Shown piece by piece: positions 11,628 through 23,288 of a DNA stretch of 64,000 bases. The notes under the pieces were generated by a model, which saw nothing but the letters and a program-made list of their open reading frames with translations, did no database searches and was not told the origin of the DNA. Source of the DNA: Synanceia verrucosa (Eukaryota; Chordata; Actinopteri; Perciformes; Synanceiidae); the NCBI GenBank assembly GCA_029721515.1, contig CM056558.1:12369240-12433239 (forward strand). Direction: 5' to 3'. How positions within the stretch are numbered: the first letter of the stretch is position 1; every line of letters starts with the position of its first letter. A program made the translations under genes and the position numbers.

Positions 11628-11633
11628 AATAAA
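11628..11633 (+). terminator. Polyadenylation signal of dynlt2b
   Basis: AATAAA lies 287 bases after the dynlt2b TAA and is the first AATAAA in the 3' flank. Confidence 0.5.
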
Positions 11634-11649
11634 TGGTAATACAACAAGG

Positions 11650-13085
11650 GTTGTCTTTGTAAAATTGTAGATATTATGAAAGAGAATGAACACAGTCACA
11701 GAATTTCAGCTGAAAGGACAAATCTCGTATTCACAGAGTGAATCTGACCCTGAAATGCATACAATAATACAAATACGACAGTACAGTGGAGAAGGGAGGG
11801 TGCAGCCCTTATCAAGTGATCTGAAAGACATTAAAGTGTCATTTTTACATTCACCTGCCAGCTAGCACATACATTAATATCTTTATCATTGACCCGGGAA
11901 GGAAAAAAAAATACAGAGGCAAAAATGTCAAGCGGTGATGCATTTAGATTCATAATTATAATCATTTAACATGAGTGATAGTCGTTTTACCCTTACAAAT
12001 ATAATTTCTCCAGTATTGACTATGATTTGAAAGGAATGTTACCCTTACAATGTATGTACTGCAACATTATATGGCAACTATTATCACCTTGAGCATTTGT
12101 AGGTCAATTTGTCATTTACAAGATTTTAAACGTCTATCCTGCCTACTACTCATTTATAGGTACACATCATTTGTTGATGTTGATGGATAATATTTGTCCA
12201 GTCACCTGGCAAGAATTCACATGAGATGCCACCTGAAGTGTCCCAGATTGGATCTGCTAAGGACTTAAAATGGCATTGAAATGAGGAGAGATATCTATCT
12301 ATCACATGTGTTCTTCTTTGTCTGAGCTTTGATCCAGTTTATGACACTATCATGCTACCCTACCAGTAACATGACATTTAGAGCATATCTATTGTCTCTG
12401 TTTTTGGATGGATAAAAAATATCCATCAGCTATTTCATCAACTCAGTTCTCACTTCACTTCTGCACAGTAAGGAGACAGTTTAGATGAGTAAATAACAGA
12501 TCTGAGTGAGTAAATTAAACAGAAACTGTAATAATGAGTCCATCTAAATCTTAAAATTCTAATCAGTGCAGCTGAGACTAGGAGCTTTTTATACTCTGTC
12601 ATGTCTTGTCAAACATATGATTTAAATAGGCAATATATAATTAGCAATGGCTATGCCTGTTTCCTTTTTTGTTGCTCTGAACAATGGAGTGATAATCAAA
12701 TTCCCTTTCAGTAGATTTATTTATAAATGAGCTCTAATTCCTGGAATGCAGGATTTGTATGAATGCAGTCAATGTAGTGATTAGTACAATTTCCAGACCG
12801 GCTATTAAGGTCTGGCAGTGGGTATAATTAGGGATGCTTAATATGTGAAAAAATCATAATTGCAGTTTAGATGTTCTCTTTTAGTCATTAAAGCGTTTTC
12901 CAGACTGAGAAAACTGCTCTTATTTTTTGTTACTTACCGAATACTGAAAGCCCAATGGTAAAATTCAACTAATATGTTATGGTAGGACCACTTGAGGGAA
13001 TTATTTTATTGTTCAATGTCAAATTTCACCAATGGAAAAGTTTGTCTTGCTGCTCAATACTGTTGTTCATGTGTTTCTGCTTATC
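11650..13085. other. intergenic, nothing recognised
   Basis: Unique-looking A+T-rich sequence with no ORF of note, no TIRs and no SINE head. Confidence 0.5.
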
Positions 13086-13101
13086 ATCTTGAGGTTGCAC
13101 A

Positions 13102-13308
13102 CACCACGGCCGGTAGCACAGTGGATGATTGCGCATGCCATTAGCCTGGGGAACTCGGTTTCGACTCCCTCCCAGTCTTGGCTACCAAAATGGGTTGCGT
13201 CAGGAAGGGCATCCGGTGTAAAAAAAAAAAAATAACGCCAAGTCTACAAGCAGCTCATCCGCTGTGGCAACCCTGGAAGGGAGCAGCCAGAGAGGACGAC
13301 AACAACAA
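13102..13308 (+). repeat. SINE family B, with 14-bp target-site duplication
   Basis: tRNA-like head with a perfect A-box TAGCACAGTGG (13114-13124) and a B-box-like ggtttcgactcc (13157-13168). The body contains gtcaggaagggcatccggtg, common in teleost genomes, and the tail is (aca)n. The direct repeat cttgaggttgcaca at 13088-13101 and 13309-13322 defines both ends. Confidence 0.85.
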
Positions 13309-13540
13309 CTTGAGGTTGCACAGGATTTAAGATTATTTTTCATGTGCAAAAAAATCATGTCATGACTTGTGGTACCTTACATCCTTCAACTCCAGGGGCC
13401 TCATTTATCATTGTGGATACATGCTTTTTATACAGTACATGCTTTTTTACCTCATTTTGAGCGTACACACTTTTCTCCACTATATTGGGATCTATCAAAC
13501 CAAAAGCTGTTGGGAATAAGCACAGACATCTACAACCAGT

Positions 13541-14160
13541 TTGACCATGGCATACAAGTTATGCCATAGTTTACATGCTTTTCACAGACAGGGGCATTGG
13601 CGACACAAGACTGGTCTGCAGCACTGGTGCACCAAAGGGACTGTTCTCTCTCCTGCCCTGTTCACTCTGTACGCATCAGACTTCAAATACAACTCTGAGT
13701 CATTCCACATGCAGAAATGTTCTGATGACACTGCACTTGTGGGCTTTATCAGGAATGGACAGGAGGGGTAGTACAGGAAACTAATGCTAATACTTTACCA
13801 GTCTGTTGTTGCCAGAATCCTCTTCTATGCTGTGGAGTGCTGTGGAGAGGAACAATACCCACCACCCTCTGCACAGCACCACCACCACCAACAGAGGAGT
13901 GTATTCAGTGCCAGGCTGCTGTCTCCATCCTGCTTTTCTGACAAACTGAGGAAGTCCTTTGTCCCACAGGACATATGGATCTTCAAATCTTCCTCAGAGA
14001 TAGACTTAACACATTCACCTGCACTTTATCTTTATCAACTGTGTACCTACTTGCACACAATTTTTCTATTTTTAGTGTATATTTTGTTTTAAATTAATAT
14101 CTACATCATATTTATAACTAGCAGCTGGTTACTTAAATTTCCATTGGGATTAATAAAGTA
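13541..14160 (+). pseudogene. LINE reverse-transcriptase 3' remnant
   Basis: Contains TGAPKGLFSLLPCSLCT in one frame and GTVLSPALFTLYASDFKYNS plus QKCSDDTALVGFIRNGQEG in the next; the latter ends just after the usual catalytic (F/Y)xDD motif. The C-terminal part (ARILFYAVECCG ... LRKSFVPQDIWIF) follows at 13784 in another frame. The 3' end, aatttccattgggattaataaag, runs into a degenerate (atct)n tail. Frameshifts make it dead. The clade is probably L2/Rex-like. Confidence 0.75.
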
Positions 14161-14787
14161 GCTCTCTATCTCCATCTATCTTCAACTATATGCATAAGGA
14201 GAGGACAGAAAACAAATCAATCCCTTTTCATGCGAGTTTGCATGTTCACAACTTTGCTGTCGTGGTAGCACATTTCTTTGACTTGGTGCAGAAAAACACA
14301 GACAGCATAGTTTTCATTTCATGACCATTTATGGAAGTAGAACTAGTATTCCCCCAACACCTTTTGGCCTTCACTCAAGCCACCATCCTCTTTCTACCAA
14401 TTGACCTGCCAAGTGTTGCAACAGGCCTATCCTCTCTGTTTCTGGCACTTGCTCGTTATTCTGTCTGTCTTATGCAACTATGCTCCTGCAGTTCTTAACT
14501 ATATCAGACATCCTAGAGTAACAGCAAATTCTAACACAATATCAAATCAGAAATCCACCTCACTGTCAGCCGTGTGCATTGTATTAAATCTATTTTGTAA
14601 TTGAGTTGTAGTGCATCTACTATCAAATGGATTTGCTTGAGATTGAAGACATTTCACCTCTCATCCAATACCACTTTTCCACCAGGGTGCCTAGGCTTTT
14701 CACAGCCTAGGCACCAGCCTCTGGTGCTTAAAACTGGGACCAGGCAAGCACCAACTCTTTGCTGGTCCAGAGCTAAGCACCGATTAC

Positions 14788-15333
14788 TAGTGCTGGACAA
14801 ATGAAGCTTCATGAAGCATTTGTGGTATGTTTTGACTCCTCTAGATGGCACTCTTGGTTTAATGATGCAATGGAAATTTAGTAAATTTCCATTATGGTGG
14901 TGTAGTGGTTAGCACTGTCGCCTCACAGCAAGAAGGTACGGGGTTCGAATCCCGGCCCGGGGCCTTTCTTGTGGAGTTTGCATGTTCTCCCCTTGTCTGT
15001 GTGGGTTCTCTCCGGGTACTCCGGCTTCCTCCCACCATCTAAAAACATGCATGGCTAATTTAAATTGACCATAGGTGTGAATGGTTGTCTGTCTCTATGT
15101 GCCCTGCGATGAGGTGGTGACTTGTCCAGGTTGTACCCTGCCTCTTACCCTAAGACAGCTGGGATAGGCTCCAGCCCCCCTGCGACCCTATGAGGATAAG
15201 CGGTAGAAAATGGATGGATGGATGAAAATTTAGTAAATTTCCATTATACGAGCCTTTTTCTTTAAACCAACCACCATCTAGAGGAGACAAAAATATCACA
15301 AATGCTTCATGAAGCTTCATTTGCCCATCACTA
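14788..15333. mobile_element. hAT-like MITE, copy 2, split by a SINE
   Basis: Same family as the 10778-10973 element: left half 14788-14895 and right half 15226-15333, with arms containing gaagcttcatgaagcatttg and gactcctctagatggcact. The central palindrome is duplicated on either side of an inserted SINE (14896-15225). Confidence 0.8.
14896..15225 (+). repeat. SINE family A nested inside a MITE, 22-bp target-site duplication
   Basis: Starts ggtggtgtagtggttagcac, so it lacks the first few bases of the family. It has an intact B-box ggttcgaatcc and an (atgg)n tail. The identical 22-bp segments 14874-14895 and 15226-15247 are the duplicated MITE centre. This gives base-exact SINE borders. Confidence 0.9.
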
Positions 15334-15339
15334 CCATTA

Positions 15340-17210
15340 GTTGATAAGATCACTCCAAAGTAATGAAATTTAATTTCAGTTTAATTACTTTCAGCAGAGA
15401 GTAAAGAAAGGCATTACTGTTTTAAAAAGTGAGCAATAGGGTGTAATCCATTACTTTTTGACTACAGTTTTTACTTATCCCTGTACAAATTATTTATTAG
15501 TAGTGCTCAAATGACAAAAAAGACAAGTAGTAACAAAGTAGTTAATTGTCACGTTCAGTCTTTATTATGTAAATGAATCTGGAATTCCGCCTACATATTT
15601 CTAACACCATCAAATTAAACCTGTGTTTTAGGATAACTGAAATGCTTGCTTGCACTGCAGCTCATAAACCTTTCATCATTTTGTCACGAGGGATTACTCT
15701 ATACTGTGTATGTGCAACTCTCAACAGAGATGAGAAGGACGCAAGATGGCGTGATGAAGGCCACTTCAATCACCAGCGCTGGACAAAAACAATGTGCTTG
15801 ATTTGTTTTTATCACTTGCCCTAGCATGCAAGGGAGCTGGTAGATTTACTATCCCAATGTGAAATGTTATTTACACCGGGCAAGCGGAGGAGTCTTGATT
15901 GTTGTGTCCTAGCAACTTCCATATCACCAGCTACAGCAGCCTATGTGGTTTTCACTTTGTGTGAGTCATCAAATGTGATCATTTGTCAGAGGGCATTCTC
16001 AAGTGGCTTCTGTAAATGCTTGCCACTTAATGAGGCACAAAGTGAGGCATTGGTGTCTTTTTATTTGTCAGTTATGCTGGCTGATGTTAGGTATATTGCT
16101 AAGGTAAACTGGAAACTGAATGTGTCTCTGAATCTACATTAGTAGTTCAAATGATCCTCAGCGGAAGGCAACAATGTCAAATTGGTCAGGCCAAAAGCTA
16201 ATGCCATAAATTACTGACCTTTTTTTCTTTTTGAGGTTTATGAACAATTACTAATTTGTTGGCACTTATGACCTTGGGATTGAAACAAGCAACTGTTTGC
16301 TTTCACCTATAGAGTTAATCTGAGACATCCAGTGAGTTCTGCAGTATTTTGGAGGATTGCAAGGCAGTTGATGGTGTGATAATGAAAGAAAGGGAATGGG
16401 TATGTTTTACTTTTATTTTGGTTTTATTTTTATTTGTTTTGGTATTTAATTTATGTGTATATTTTGCATATATTTTATAATCTGACAATTAAAAAAATCA
16501 TATTGCATTATGCTTTGATCAGTGGTGCTAACTGTCATTCTGGCATGGCTCTTACAGGAATATCTGCGGTGTAAGATGATCGATGATGATCTAGTTCTTT
16601 TGGAAACCATGTTTGTTTTAGTCAGAAAAAATTGTGTTTTATTTGTGATTAAAGTTATGAATGTCAATCAAAACCCCCCACAGATGTAGGATTTTACTGC
16701 CTTTATGGTAGCTCAGTACCCCTCCTTGTGGGAGCTCAGCTCCCACTGGCTCCCATGTAATTCGAATGGTGTTTGTGACCCTATGCACCAGACACTACTG
16801 TAATTTAATTCTGAATTCTTAAATTCTTACAAAAATAGCGAAAACAGTGCCCAAAACTATACAACTTGCTCAAAGGACACATTGTCCACCTTGAACACAA
16901 ACAAGCTCAACAAGCTTGTTTCATCAATCTGAGGTTAATATTCTTCTTATGCATAAAAACATAACACATCACTTTAGAGTCAAGCTTTTCCAGATGGGTC
17001 CAAGTGAAGGATGTGTATCTGCATTCACTATCTTCTGATGGACTCCTGTGAGGGTTGTGTCTGTGCATTAATGAGGCCTTTTTAACTTCATCTCCCCTTC
17101 AGTGGAGAGTTGGCTATGAGATGATTACAGGCTATTATTTACAAGACGAGTCTTTCAGTGATACCCAATGTTAATCACAGAGTGTTAGCACGATCTAATC
17201 TATGGTCCAA
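15340..17210. other. intergenic, nothing recognised
   Basis: Several ORFs of 70-90 codons (for example 15573-15824, 15864-16142) have no recognisable domain, no splice context and no conserved motif. Treated as non-coding. Confidence 0.45.
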
Positions 17211-17213
17211 GGG

Positions 17214-18556
17214 TTTAAAGGTCACTTATTATGCAAAATTCAATTTATAAAAGTGTTCTAACAGTAGTATGTGTCCTCATAGCCGGTGAATGAGGCCCCA
17301 GGAGTGAAAAAAGTCTGTCACCTCCTTCCCCTGCTTGCTCCTCTTCTTTGCCAATGTGTGCTGAAACAGGCGAGTTGAACATTTTTCTCTTTATGATGTC
17401 ATGAGGAGGGATGCCCCTCCCTCCAGTAGAGGACACTGCCTTTGAGCCGCCCCCGGGTATGAACCCTCCTCTAAAGTTACTGAGTGGCCACCATTGTTTC
17501 TCCTCGCTAACTTTCACAAACAAACCTGACAAAGTTAGGAGCAAAGCACGGCAGCTGATCTGTGTGTTGGCTGCTTCAACGAGCACAGGCGGCTATTTTT
17601 ACTCTGTTCGTCCTCTGAAGACCCAGTGAATTGATTTATTTTAGTTGGAAATGTAGCAAGAGAACTTCCCAAAGTTTAACACGAGTGTGCTCATCATCTC
17701 ACAAAGCAGGCTTCACTAACCAGCTGAAGATGAAGCATGGATCGGCGCATACTGTCTGAGACACAGCTACAAACGTGGACCTGTAAGTTAATCCTTTTTG
17801 TGTTGCTTTACTGTGTAGCTGTACTGAGCGTGATGGCCTGTAAACATGTCCCTGTAATGTTAGCACTGCACTTTTGTTTACATGATGATGTCAGAGCCTA
17901 GGTGCATGCTGGGAAATGGGCGGGTGAGAAATGAGGAGTTAACATGGCTGTCGGGAATGTTGCATTGGGCCAGAACATTAAATGTAAAGTAAACAACTAA
18001 CGGTGTCGTTATTCATAAAGCCAATAATTCCCACACGGACAACTCAACAAGCACTGCAACTAACTGAGTTCCGTCATAGAATAATGTATTCTATACAGTC
18101 CAGATCTTCCAAGTACTATTTCCCCTGTGGTATACTTGTCACCTTAGCTAGTTCCATTATCGGCAGTGCTAACGCCACAGGGACATGTTTACAGATAGAG
18201 CACTGCCATTAACGGAGCTGTGATTGCTGCAGAGCTAACATGCTATGAAGAGACATTCAAAATAAGCCCTGTGAGCACAAGGCTCATTCGAAGCTAGCGT
18301 TAATAAGTGCACGGTAAGTGGACAGAGAGACACTTCCTCTCTCCAGAGAGGGGCGTGGTCAGACACAGCTCAGGAAAATTTAAAGGTACAGACACAGAAA
18401 CAGGCTGTTCTCAGCAGAGCTCAATACAGCGACTTTTAACTGGCTGGAATTCAGGACCAGAGCTGAGTTTGGGGTAATACACTTTAAATACAATATTGTT
18501 GGACGTCTGATACCTATAGAAATTGCCAAGAAAGTGTATAATATGTCCCCTTTAAA
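17214..18556. mobile_element. TTAA-flanked non-autonomous DNA element, ~1.34 kb
   Basis: Both ends are TTTAAA. The left end reads aaaggtcacttattatgc and the right end is its approximate complement (tataatatgtccccttt). TTAA borders suggest a piggyBac- or Kolobok-type mobilisation. The interior has scattered G+C-rich blocks (gaggggcgtggtc, ccgcccccgggt) but no transposase ORF; the 113-codon minus-strand ORF inside it has no recognisable domain. Confidence 0.55.
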
Positions 18557-18591
18557 GCATCTGGCACGATTCAAGTCTTTATGGCACGGAG

Positions 18592-18799
18592 CAGTGTTTC
18601 TCAACTCTGGTCCTCGGGCCCCACTGTCCTGCGGATTTTAGATGTCACCCTGCTCCAGCACACCTGATTAAAAGCAGTGGGTCATTGTCAGGCTTCAGCA
18701 GAGCTTGATGGTGAGCTGATCATTTGAATCAGGTGGAGCAGGGCGATATCTAAAACATGCAGGACAGTGGGGCCCGAGGACCAGGGTTGAGAAACACTG
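18592..18799. mobile_element. hAT-like palindromic MITE (CAGTGTTTCTCAAC ends)
   Basis: Begins cagtgtttctcaactctggt and ends with the near-complement accagggttgagaaacactg. The inner arms also pair (tcctcgggccccactgtcct versus aggacagtggggcccgagga, perfect). The flanking octamers gcacggag and ccatggag agree at 6 of 8 positions, as an hAT target duplication would. Confidence 0.8.
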
Positions 18800-18835
18800 C
18801 CATGGAGTATCAAACTGTATATAGACATTTTAATG

Positions 18836-19130
18836 TTTGATATACTGTTTGTTGATACACCCATCAGGCATAACATTATGACCACCTGCCTAATATTGTG
18901 TTGGTCCCCCATTTGCTGCCAAAACAGCACTGACCTGACCCCTGAATTTGAGCCTCATTTTTTGGATCTTGATCGCCGGTTCACCACTGTTCCTTCCTTG
19001 ATAGATACTGACCACTACAGACCAGGACAACCCCAGTCGCCTAGCCGTTATAGTTTGCCCCTTGATGATCTTGCTCTAATCCTTATGTTTGGCCATTTTT
19101 CCCACCTCTAACACATCAACTTCTAACATT
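18836..19130. mobile_element. DNA transposon remnant
   Basis: Contains cacccatcaggcataacatt followed by atgaccacctgcctaatatt, a terminal segment recurrent in teleost Tc1/mariner-type elements. The rest is decayed, with no intact transposase. Directly followed by BEL-type sequence. Confidence 0.45.
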
Positions 19131-19213
19131 TTGCCATTATACACATGGTTATGTACCAGGCTATTTCTTGGCTCTGAACAGCTACCAGATAACCAGTAGA
19201 AACTCCAGGTACA

Positions 19214-19800
19214 GTGTGTACCTGTGTCTTACCAGGGAGAGAAGGATCAGACTTGCCAGACAAATCTTGGACTCCAGACGAATCACTGTTCCTCCAGCTA
19301 AAAGACAAATTCACACATGAAGTGCTCTTGACATTCATGGCCAAAGTACTAGCGATCATCAATGCAAGGCCTCTTGTTCCTGTGGCATCTGAGGACTCGT
19401 TCATGCTCACACCAGCAGCTCTTCTCATGCAAAAAGTGAACATTGTGGGCCTACTAGGGAATTCACAGTTCAGGATCTCAATGGCGACAGGCACAATACT
19501 TGTCTAACACCTTCTGGGACCACAGGAGGAAGGAATTCCTTTCAACATAGGAGGCCTGTAAGTAGTGGCAGTCTGCCCATCTAAATGTCCGACAGAGGAG
19601 TGTTGTTCTCAAGGACATTCAAGCACAGAAAAAAGAATGACCTCTTGGACTGGTGACACAGACATTCACTAGCAAAGATAGAAATGTGTGCCAGGTTGAG
19701 GTGAAGGTTATTAAACCAGTAGAGACAACTCTCTTTCATAGGCCAGTCAATGAAATTGTTCTTATTTTACTTTCAGAAGATTGAGAAAATGTGCTTGGAC
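19214..19800 (+). pseudogene. BEL/Pao retrotransposon pol C-terminus (degenerate)
   Basis: The intact block LKDKFTHEVLLTFMAKVLAI-INARPLVPVASEDSFMLTPAALL matches the post-integrase C-terminal region of BEL/Pao pol. Downstream, in shifted frames, are FWDHRRKEFL, SVVLKDIQAQKKE and VKVIKPVETTLFHRPVNEIV, ending near LILLSED. Upstream gag, protease and RT are absent. Stops and frameshifts make it non-functional. Confidence 0.85.
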
Positions 19801-19898
19801 TATTGGGTGATGTGTATTTACGTCAGACGCAGAGTGTCTTTATATAAATAGATAAATAATTAAAAAAACAAGGTACCACTGAAAAGTTAGACTATAGT

Positions 19899-20418
19899 TG
19901 TTAGTTAGGGTGTGCATGTTATAAATATTTGCAAGCTACTCTGTGTATTTATGTCACTCGGAATCTCAGTTATAAATTGTCATGTTTTGCAACCCGTAGC
20001 CAGGAAGTAACCATAAACAGAGATGTTCACCAGTTTATGGTGGTAATCATATCTGGAAAAAGCTACAGCTACATTTGCTTACATATTGTGCTAAAGGCAG
20101 AATTGTGAGTATGTATTCACTGTTTGGTGTTATTGTGATCAGTTGTTTTATGTCAGTGACGTGTGCTGTGGGGAAATGTTTGTGGTGGCTGGAACTATGA
20201 ATGTGCTGTTGTCACGTAAATTGTTTGTATGCTAATATGATTTTAGACTTGTAAAAGTTGATGCTCACGGTGTGTAGTGTGTGGTGGTGGAAATGATTTG
20301 ATGAGGGAGATGAACGCATGTCGAATGTTGCCGTTATTGTTACCCTAACAATGATTTATTTTGTAGTTTCACAGTTTCCTGTGTTCAATAAACCTGTAGA
20401 CGGACAACTGTCTTAACA
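19899..20418 (+). repeat. Putative 3' LTR of the BEL/Pao element
   Basis: A 520-bp block beginning TGTTAGTTAGGG and ending GTCTTAACA (TG...CA with TGTTA/TAACA ends). It follows the pol C-terminus by about 100 bases and carries AATAAA near 20386. No second LTR copy is seen in the window, so the call rests on the ends and position. Confidence 0.55.
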
Positions 20419-20475
20419 ACCCTCTCTGGATTTCTTTATCACTGCTTAAATGTAGTGGATTTAGGATTGATAAAT

Positions 20476-20565
20476 AGTCAAGTCAATTTATTTGTATAGC
20501 CCAATATCACAAATTATGAATTTGCCCCATTGGGCTTTACAATCTGCACAGGATATTGCTCTAAG
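20476..20565 (+). repeat. Family D dispersed repeat fragment
   Basis: Shares caatttatttgtatagccca, tgaatttgccccattgggct and ttacaatctg with copies at 36464, 49336 and 55484. This fragment ends soon after caggatat. Confidence 0.7.
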
Positions 20566-20599
20566 ATCTATATATTGATTCTCTGAGCACTTTTGTGAG

Positions 20600-22265
20600 G
20601 CCATAGAGCTACAAGACCTCTGTTTCCAAGTGTTTTTTTCTGTTTGTTTTTTTTTTTTTTATAAATAGTATGTGTTTGTGACCTGGCTCATGAGCTTGTT
20701 TGATATACTGTATGATCAGTCTCTGTCTAAATCGTATAGCAGGTTATGGCAGACACAATTTGCTATCACCCACAACTAATTTCTTAATCATTACACTATT
20801 TAGCATACAGTGCACACAATATTTGTTTTGTGATTTTCATGGAGCCTAATAAAAAACATACACTTGTGCTACAGTTATAATATAATGGACAACAGTGGAA
20901 ATCTTTATTTTGCACAAAAGATTTATCACATAAGACAGCTTTGCACACAGCATTGCAATTGTAACAAAACCGTGACAGCTGTGAGTCCCCCACAGTAGAA
21001 AATTAAATCTGTATGGGTGGGGTGAATGAGCCCTTCTCATTTCATTTCAGAGCATGTTATCGCCAATGGCACATACTGGTGATGATGGTGATAATGCCTC
21101 TGGTCTAACAGAGCACTTAAGAACAAGAATGATTCATCCATTACCTTCTGCCTGAAGTGCAGATTTAGTATTAACAGCAGCTAAAATTGCTTTGTACTGC
21201 CTTCAGCGCTGCTGAGGTTGTCAGCTCTGAAAGCTTTGATTGGATCTAAACTGCTCTGAAAGCCATTTTTGTTGTGATTATTTTGTATGAGCCAGACAGA
21301 GGCATCCTCTCTTAATACCTCAGAATACAAGTGAGAAACAGCTTCAGTGGACACCTTACCCTTCTATATAAACTGTGTTGAAAAGAAATGGAGGATGATT
21401 CCAGTTAAACATAAAATGGACTGTATGTTATAAAGCATCTTCCTAGTCATCTCTTCATTCAAAGCACTTCACACTACATATCACATTTACCCATTCACAC
21501 AAACACACACACACACACACACACACACATATTCATATTGATGGTGGGAGACCTGTCAGAGCTAATATAAGAGACTAAGCTTTTCGACTGGCAATATTTC
21601 CAACATCATACAAAACTCAGAGCAGTCTAGACAAATGAAAAATGAAAAAAATGGCTGGAAAAACAAACATAAGTATTTTTTGTAAGGTGAACAGCTTCAT
21701 GTTAGAAAGTCATTTTAACTCATATTCTTTTCCATAGTGACAGATAACATCTCAGCACAGAATAGACTTTGAATAATATAAGGCATATAGACATTCAGTA
21801 GAAATTTCTTTAGCACACAAACATTACTCTAAACGGTACACAGGGCTGACAAGTACTTCTGTTATCTGACCATGACAATACAGTGTACAGTGTACTACAG
21901 AACATCCCAAGTCACAATTGGCTTTGACAGATGATTACTGTACATACTTTTGCCCAATCTTATATCCATCTGTTGTCATTTGTTTCATGATTTTTATCAT
22001 CCTGTTTTTTTCATACACACTAGGTTACTTTAACACTTTTGTATATTGTTACTTTATACTATCTTGTTTCACATATCCTTGCTGACTGTATTGATAATAC
22101 AAGTAGTTAAACACTTTGAACCTTTTTCTGGCTTGGAGCTACTGTTATATTCATTTGTCCTTCTTCTCATCGTATAAATGCCAGGATTTTTTTCCAATAT
22201 AAAATAAAATCAATCAAAAACATTTTCATTTAAATGTTTTTCACACTGTACATTGAGCTTTAAGT
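20600..22265. other. intergenic; short (AC)n only
   Basis: No exon or transposon was recognised. A (CA)n microsatellite runs from 21503 to 21529. Confidence 0.5.
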
Positions 22266-22270
22266 AATAT

Positions 22271-23067
22271 ACTAAGAGGCATTAAAAACGCAATAAAGTC
22301 AATGTAAAATAAAATTGGATACTACTTTGTATACAAAAAAAATGTTTTGTTTACTACCACTCGTGGCTATTGAGACTATGGAGCCACATTTTTCAGCTCA
22401 AACAATAAATTAACGTGGCAGACGGTACCAATCCCTGTATTTGCATGTGTGATTCGTTAGGACATTGTTTGAAAGCTTTCACTGAGTTCTTTTGGTGATT
22501 TGAGCTCAACTGGTCAAGGCTTTAAAAACCTGGAGGAAAAATGCAAGCTGTCACAGACGGTCACCATGCCACGCTTAGCAGCAAACATGAGGGAGCAGGC
22601 CATTGGTATGCTGAGATCCGGAATGACGGAAGCGAGGGTAGCCTGGCATTTTGGCGTCCACAGATGCACTATCTCACGCCTGCAGGCACGCTATACACAG
22701 ACATAATGTGCAGGTTATGGACTGGCCGCCTTATTCGCCGGACATGAATCCAATTGAACACCTTTGGGACAATCTGGATCGCTGTGTACGGCGTTGTATT
22801 CCACTGCCAGTGACGGTTGCTGATCTCCATACTGCACTCTTGGAGTGGGAAGCGATTCCAGTGGCCGAAATCAACGCGCTCATCATGTCTATGCCACGAC
22901 GATCACACAAGATACTGACATTTGTAATCCATGTTGATTATTTTTTCTATTGTTGCTTTTGTTCATTCATGTTCAGTATCATACCAAGTGAAGTCACCCA
23001 ATAAATTATGAAAATTCAACTTAATATGGAAAAAAAATACAATGTTGCGTTTTTAATGCCTCTTAGT
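22271..23067 (+). mobile_element. Internally deleted Tc1-like element with perfect 23-bp TIRs
   Basis: The TIRs 22271-22293 and 23045-23067 are exact inverted copies (actaagaggcattaaaaacg...). Inside, an N-terminal helix-turn-helix (MPRLAANMREQAIGMLRSGM-TEARVAWHFGVHRCTISRLQ, from 22567) is joined to the C-terminal transposase end (HNVQVMDWPPYSPDMNPIEHLWDNLDRCVR...PRRSHKI). The central part, with the first two catalytic Asp residues, is missing. NPIEHLWD retains the last catalytic region. It needs a transposase from elsewhere. Confidence 0.9.
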
Positions 23068-23288
23068 GTATATGTTGGCAAATATGCATGAATTCTCAGC
23101 CTGTCCAAGTGTGTTTGAAAAAGTGATGTGATTTGTGAATTATTTATAGTTTTCAAAAGCAGCACAGTGTCACTTATAACGCAGTCTGATAACTTCAGCT
23201 TTTCTGCAGTTTATCCACTCTGTTTTAGCCTATGACATCATGTTGTCCTAGCAACAATACATCCCCCTTCATGCACAAGTTTTTAACA

